NCBI GenBank assembly: GCA_002729125.1
Contig: PBTQ01000017.1
Span: 1 to 34,228 of the forward strand
Source of the DNA: Acidimicrobiaceae bacterium
GTDB taxonomy: Bacteria > Actinomycetota > Acidimicrobiia > Acidimicrobiales > Aldehydirespiratoraceae
Length of the DNA: 34,228 nt
Direction: 5' to 3'
The translations under genes and the position numbers were made by a program. The notes under the pieces were generated by a model. It had not been told where the DNA came from. It made no database searches and saw only the letters and a list, made by a program, of their open reading frames with translations. Of the stretch, positions 31,798-34,228 are shown piece after piece. Numbering within the stretch: the first letter of the stretch is position 1; each line of letters starts with the position of its first letter.

Positions 31798-32427
31798 TCA
31801 ACCCCCGGGGGTCGGCCGCACGAGCGCAACCCGTTCGGCCTCGCACGCCTCACCGCAGGCGCAACCCGGCACGTGATCGTTCACCAACCCCATCGCCTGC
31901 ATGAACGCGTAGACGGTGGTCGGGCCGACGAAGGTCCAGCCACGCTTCTTCAGGTCCTTGGCGAGCGCTGTCGACCTGGCCGTGGTGGCGGGAACCGTGA
32001 ACTCCCCGTCAACGTCACCTTCTCGCTCGCTCGGTTCCCAGCTCCAGATATAGCGAGCGAGTGACCCTTCGGCCTCGACCAACGCCACCGCACGCGTTGC
32101 GTTGTTGATCGTCGACCGGATCTTCCCTTGGTGGCGCACGATGCCGGCGTCATCGAGGAGACGGGCGACATCGTCGTCGTCGTAGTTCGCCACGACACGG
32201 AAGTCGAAGCCGTCGAAGGCGGCCCGAAAGTTCTCTCGCTTGCGCAGGATCGTGATCCAGGCGAGGCCGGACTGGAAACCCTCGAGGCAGAGCTTCTCGA
32301 AGAGTCGCACATCGTCGACCACGGGCCGACCCCACTCGTGGTCGTGGTACTCGTTGTAGTCGGAGGCCGTGCCGGCCCAGCCGCAACGAACGACCCCGTC
32401 GTCGCCCGTGACCGGATCGCTGATCAC
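31798..32427 (-). CDS. tag: DNA-3-methyladenine glycosylase I
   Basis: Removes 3-methyladenine from alkylated DNA (base excision repair). The protein is 209 residues from GTG 32427. The zinc-site residues of the Tag family are present: Cys15 (RCGW), His28 (EYHDHEWG), and His and Cys in GLVNDHVPGCACGE at the C-terminal end. GLAWITILRKRENFRAAFDGFD and VGPTTVYAFMQAMG are characteristic. The GTG start overlaps the stop codon of the preceding membrane-protein gene (GTGA); longer in-frame extensions would lie inside that gene. A short tail after CACGE is rich in charged residues. Confidence 0.93.
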   Translation of the reverse strand: MISDPVTGDDGVVRCGWAGTASDYNEYHDHEWGRPVVDDVRLFEKLCLEGFQSGLAWITILRKRENFRAAFDGFDFRVVANYDDDDVARLLDDAGIVRHQGKIRSTINNATRAVALVEAEGSLARYIWSWEPSEREGDVDGEFTVPATTARSTALAKDLKKRGWTFVGPTTVYAFMQAMGLVNDHVPGCACGEACEAERVALVRPTPGG

Positions 32428-32819
32428 AGCATCACGCCGAGCACCAGAGCGCCGAGCGCCGACACGAGCCCCAGTCCCCCGGTGGCGCCGCGCAACGCGG
32501 ACGATGACGTCTGCTGATGAACGAACGCTGCCATGCCGGAACCGACAACGAGCAGGAGCTTCACCCCGAGCGTGACGTTGTACTCGAACGACTGCCCGCT
32601 CGGCAGCGTCAGGATGCTCCAGATGCCGGTGACGACGGCAAGGCCAAACGCCGGCCACGCCACCTGACCGAAGCGACGCGCCACCAGGCGGGGCGCGTCG
32701 GATCTCACCTCGCGCAGAACCGGCACCGCAGCAGCGACCACGAGCTGGCCACCGATCCAGATGCAGACGGCGAGAATGTGTAGCGAGAGACGGACAGTGT
32801 CGAGGGTCAACGGCAGCAT
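32424..32819 (-). CDS. small CopD-like four-helix membrane protein
   Basis: A 131-residue integral membrane protein with four hydrophobic segments, at about 8-32, 52-72, 83-100 and 108-130. The opening LSLHILAVCIWIGGQLVV, with His14 in the first helix, resembles the CopD/YebZ copper-resistance domain; the function of such short versions is not known. ATG 32819 is supported by TAGGGT (32833-32828), 8 nt upstream. Its stop codon overlaps the start of tag, so the two are co-transcribed although no functional link is obvious. Confidence 0.75.
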   Translation of the reverse strand: MLPLTLDTVRLSLHILAVCIWIGGQLVVAAAVPVLREVRSDAPRLVARRFGQVAWPAFGLAVVTGIWSILTLPSGQSFEYNVTLGVKLLLVVGSGMAAFVHQQTSSSALRGATGGLGLVSALGALVLGVML

Positions 32820-32827
32820 CGCCGCAG

Positions 32828-32833
32828 ACCCTA
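32828..32833 (-). promoter_or_regulatory. -10 element (TAGGGT) of leaderless promoter for membrane protein/tag operon
   Basis: TAGGGT ends 8 nt before ATG 32819. Confidence 0.55.
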
Positions 32834-32838
32834 CGAGA

Positions 32839-34020
32839 TCAGACCGCCCGAGCGGCTAGGGCGAGCCCGTTGGTTCGCATGATCTGTTCGACCTCGGCGG
32901 AGTCGAAGCCGTTGAGGTCGGCGACGAAGTCGACCGGGTTGCGAAGACCTTCGGCATGAGGCCAGTCCGAGCCGAACAACATGTGGTCGGCACCGACCTT
33001 CGCCTTGAGGTCGTGGAGGTCGTCCTCGTAGTAGGGCGACACCCACACCTGACGGGCGAAGACCTCGATCGGGTCCTCGGCGAAGGCGTGATGCTGCATC
33101 TTGTAGGTCTTCTCGAACTTCTTGAGCAGCGGCTGCACCCACTCCGAACCGGTCTCGATGGTGCACACCCGCAGGTTGCGATGCTCGCTGAGCACGCCTT
33201 CGGCGATGAGCGATGCCAGCGCATCACTGATCGGCGAGTGGGTCAGCAGGGTCTTAAAGGCGTTTTGGCGGAAGGCCTCGAACTCGGCGTTGATGCCCCA
33301 GTAGTCGGCGAGGAACGAGTAGCCGGCGTCGCCGCTGTGCATTGCGAGGGTGATGCCCTGGTCGTTCATCTTCTTCCAGAACGGCGCGAACATTGGATCG
33401 CCGAGCGAGCGACGCCGTCCGTCTCGACCGAGCACCGACGAGGGCCGCATGTTTACGACGCGCACGTCGTGTTCGATCATCCAGTCGAGCTGGTCGAGCG
33501 CGTAGTCGGGGTCGGCGAGCGTGATGTAGCCGGCGGTGATGATCCGGTTTTGGTAGGCGAAGCCCCAATCCTCATCGAGCCACTTGTTGAAGCCGTCGAA
33601 CGCGGCGAGGGTCGCCTCGACGTCGCCCTCGAGCGCCGATTCCATGCCGACGCCGAGCGTCGGGAACATGAAGCAGGCCTCGAGCCCCTGCTGATCCATC
33701 ACGGCGATTCGGGCGTCACGGTCGCGGTACTCGTCAGGGATCGGGACGAGTTCGCCGAACGCCTCACGGATGTCCGACTTGGCGACCTTGCCGCGGAAGT
33801 AGTCGTCGAGGCAGCCAGGGCGGGCCACGGGATCGAAGGTCGGGTTGGGGATGAAGCGGTTGACCTTGCCGCCAACTAGGAGTCGTTGGCGCCCGTCGAT
33901 CTGCGCCCATTGCATGCACCGCTTGTGCATCTTGGGGTCGACGTGGCGGGTGAACGCGTCTTCGGCCTCGTAGTAGTGGTTGTCGGCGTCGAACGCTGCG
34001 TAGGGAAGCATCGAACTCAT
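32839..34020 (-). CDS. amidohydrolase-family (amidohydrolase_2) protein
   Basis: A 393-residue TIM-barrel amidohydrolase-related protein. The N-terminal motif is FDADNHYYEAEDAFTRHVDP, in which the usual DxHxH is reduced to DxDNHYYE. MHSGDAGYSF and the late MLFGSDWPHAEG supply the remaining His/Asp metal or catalytic residues. Members with this N-terminus are common in actinobacterial catabolic regions, but substrates are mostly unknown. Its ATG overlaps the TGA of the upstream histidine phosphatase (ATGA), so they form an operon entering from the right edge. It ends 19 bases upstream of the membrane-protein start. Confidence 0.88.
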   Translation of the reverse strand: MSSMLPYAAFDADNHYYEAEDAFTRHVDPKMHKRCMQWAQIDGRQRLLVGGKVNRFIPNPTFDPVARPGCLDDYFRGKVAKSDIREAFGELVPIPDEYRDRDARIAVMDQQGLEACFMFPTLGVGMESALEGDVEATLAAFDGFNKWLDEDWGFAYQNRIITAGYITLADPDYALDQLDWMIEHDVRVVNMRPSSVLGRDGRRRSLGDPMFAPFWKKMNDQGITLAMHSGDAGYSFLADYWGINAEFEAFRQNAFKTLLTHSPISDALASLIAEGVLSEHRNLRVCTIETGSEWVQPLLKKFEKTYKMQHHAFAEDPIEVFARQVWVSPYYEDDLHDLKAKVGADHMLFGSDWPHAEGLRNPVDFVADLNGFDSAEVEQIMRTNGLALAARAV

Positions 34021-34228
34021 AGATCTATCGTAGATGCCGTATTCATCGCACCCCGAATCGAGTCACGGGTGGCGTCGAAGTGGCCGGTCTCGTTCAGCGT
34101 GGTGAGCGACCCCCGCCCGTCGATCACGGTGAAGCGACAGATCGAGGCGTACTCCAGTTGGGCGTGAAACGACGCCGGCATCTCCCCGAAGGTGGCCCGG
34201 ATGATCTCGCGGATCGTGCCACCATGGC
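34017..34228 (-). CDS. histidine phosphatase family protein (5' part outside window)
   Basis: Only the C-terminal 69 residues are present, entering from the right edge. They begin HGGTIREIIRATFG, the second conserved motif of the histidine phosphatase (phosphoglycerate mutase-like) superfamily, with its catalytic His. FTVIDGRGSLTTLNETGHFD is the usual closing strand and NxTxH motif. The stop TGA (34019-34017) overlaps the amidohydrolase start, implying coupled translation. The N-terminal RHG motif lies outside the window, so the substrate class cannot be judged. Confidence 0.85.
   Translation of the reverse strand, partial: HGGTIREIIRATFGEMPASFHAQLEYASICRFTVIDGRGSLTTLNETGHFDATRDSIRGAMNTASTIDL

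Noticed and set aside
34020-34034. TACGAT as a leaderless promoter of the 34020 amidohydrolase
   Set aside because: The hexamer lies inside the end of the upstream histidine phosphatase gene, whose stop codon overlaps the start, so operon expression is the simpler reading.

Overview
The window is a gene-dense, high-GC actinobacterial chromosome segment. Two genes point to a mycothiol-using actinobacterium: a mycoredoxin-like glutaredoxin at 800 and a near-textbook S-(hydroxymethyl)mycothiol dehydrogenase at 16539. Further support comes from an Rpf-like resuscitation factor, a coproporphyrin-type ferrochelatase with actinobacterial Fe-S cysteines, and an NDMA-type alcohol dehydrogenase. The style (many FadD, FadE and enoyl-CoA hydratase genes, amidohydrolases, leaderless promoters) fits an Acidimicrobiia-like lineage, but that is an inference. 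No gap without a gene exceeds 300 bases. The largest is 3354-3543, which holds a GC-rich hairpin repeat and a structured leader. I see no tRNA, rRNA, CRISPR array or insertion sequence.

Layout. 1-5.9 kb: truncated ABC ATPase, mycoredoxin, Rpf-like protein, ferrochelatase, a small hypothetical protein, ParA-like ATPase, a small membrane protein and a RecB/Cas4-like Fe-S nuclease. 5.9-10.1 kb: NDMA-type alcohol dehydrogenase, a DUF6159-like membrane protein and a type IIA topoisomerase B subunit. 10.1-18.1 kb: a cupin and acyl-CoA dehydrogenase pair, TylF-type methyltransferase, a coupled enoyl-CoA hydratase and 2,4-dienoyl-CoA-reductase-like pair, an amidohydrolase, a second methyltransferase, mycothiol-dependent formaldehyde dehydrogenase and a SnoaL-like protein. 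18.1-21.3 kb: a Cys-less thiolase and flavin reductase, divergent from an HsaA-like flavin monooxygenase. 21.3-28.5 kb: the most unusual locus (below). 28.5-34.2 kb: atypical SDR, EamA and MFS transporters, Tag glycosylase, a CopD-like membrane protein, a second amidohydrolase and a truncated histidine phosphatase.

The unusual locus. A minus-strand gene train runs from 26922 to 21337: enoyl-CoA hydratase, a GrdB-family protein, TetR regulator, SRPBCC protein, and a sulfatase fused to a DJ-1/PfpI (Hsp31-like) domain. The last four genes are joined by 4-base ATGA overlaps. The GrdB-family gene contains an in-frame TGA exactly where relatives carry the first Cys of a CPLC motif. A bacterial-SECIS-like hairpin lies 17 nt downstream. 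I read it as a selenoprotein with a UxxC redox motif. A perfect 17-bp palindrome next to a -10 element just upstream of this gene is a good candidate operator for the operon's own TetR regulator. A fatty-acyl-CoA synthetase diverges from the train with start codons 23 bp apart.

Genome style. At least 16 starts are preceded by a TANNNT hexamer ending 6-9 nt upstream of the start codon, implying mostly leaderless transcription. This pattern was used to choose several start codons.
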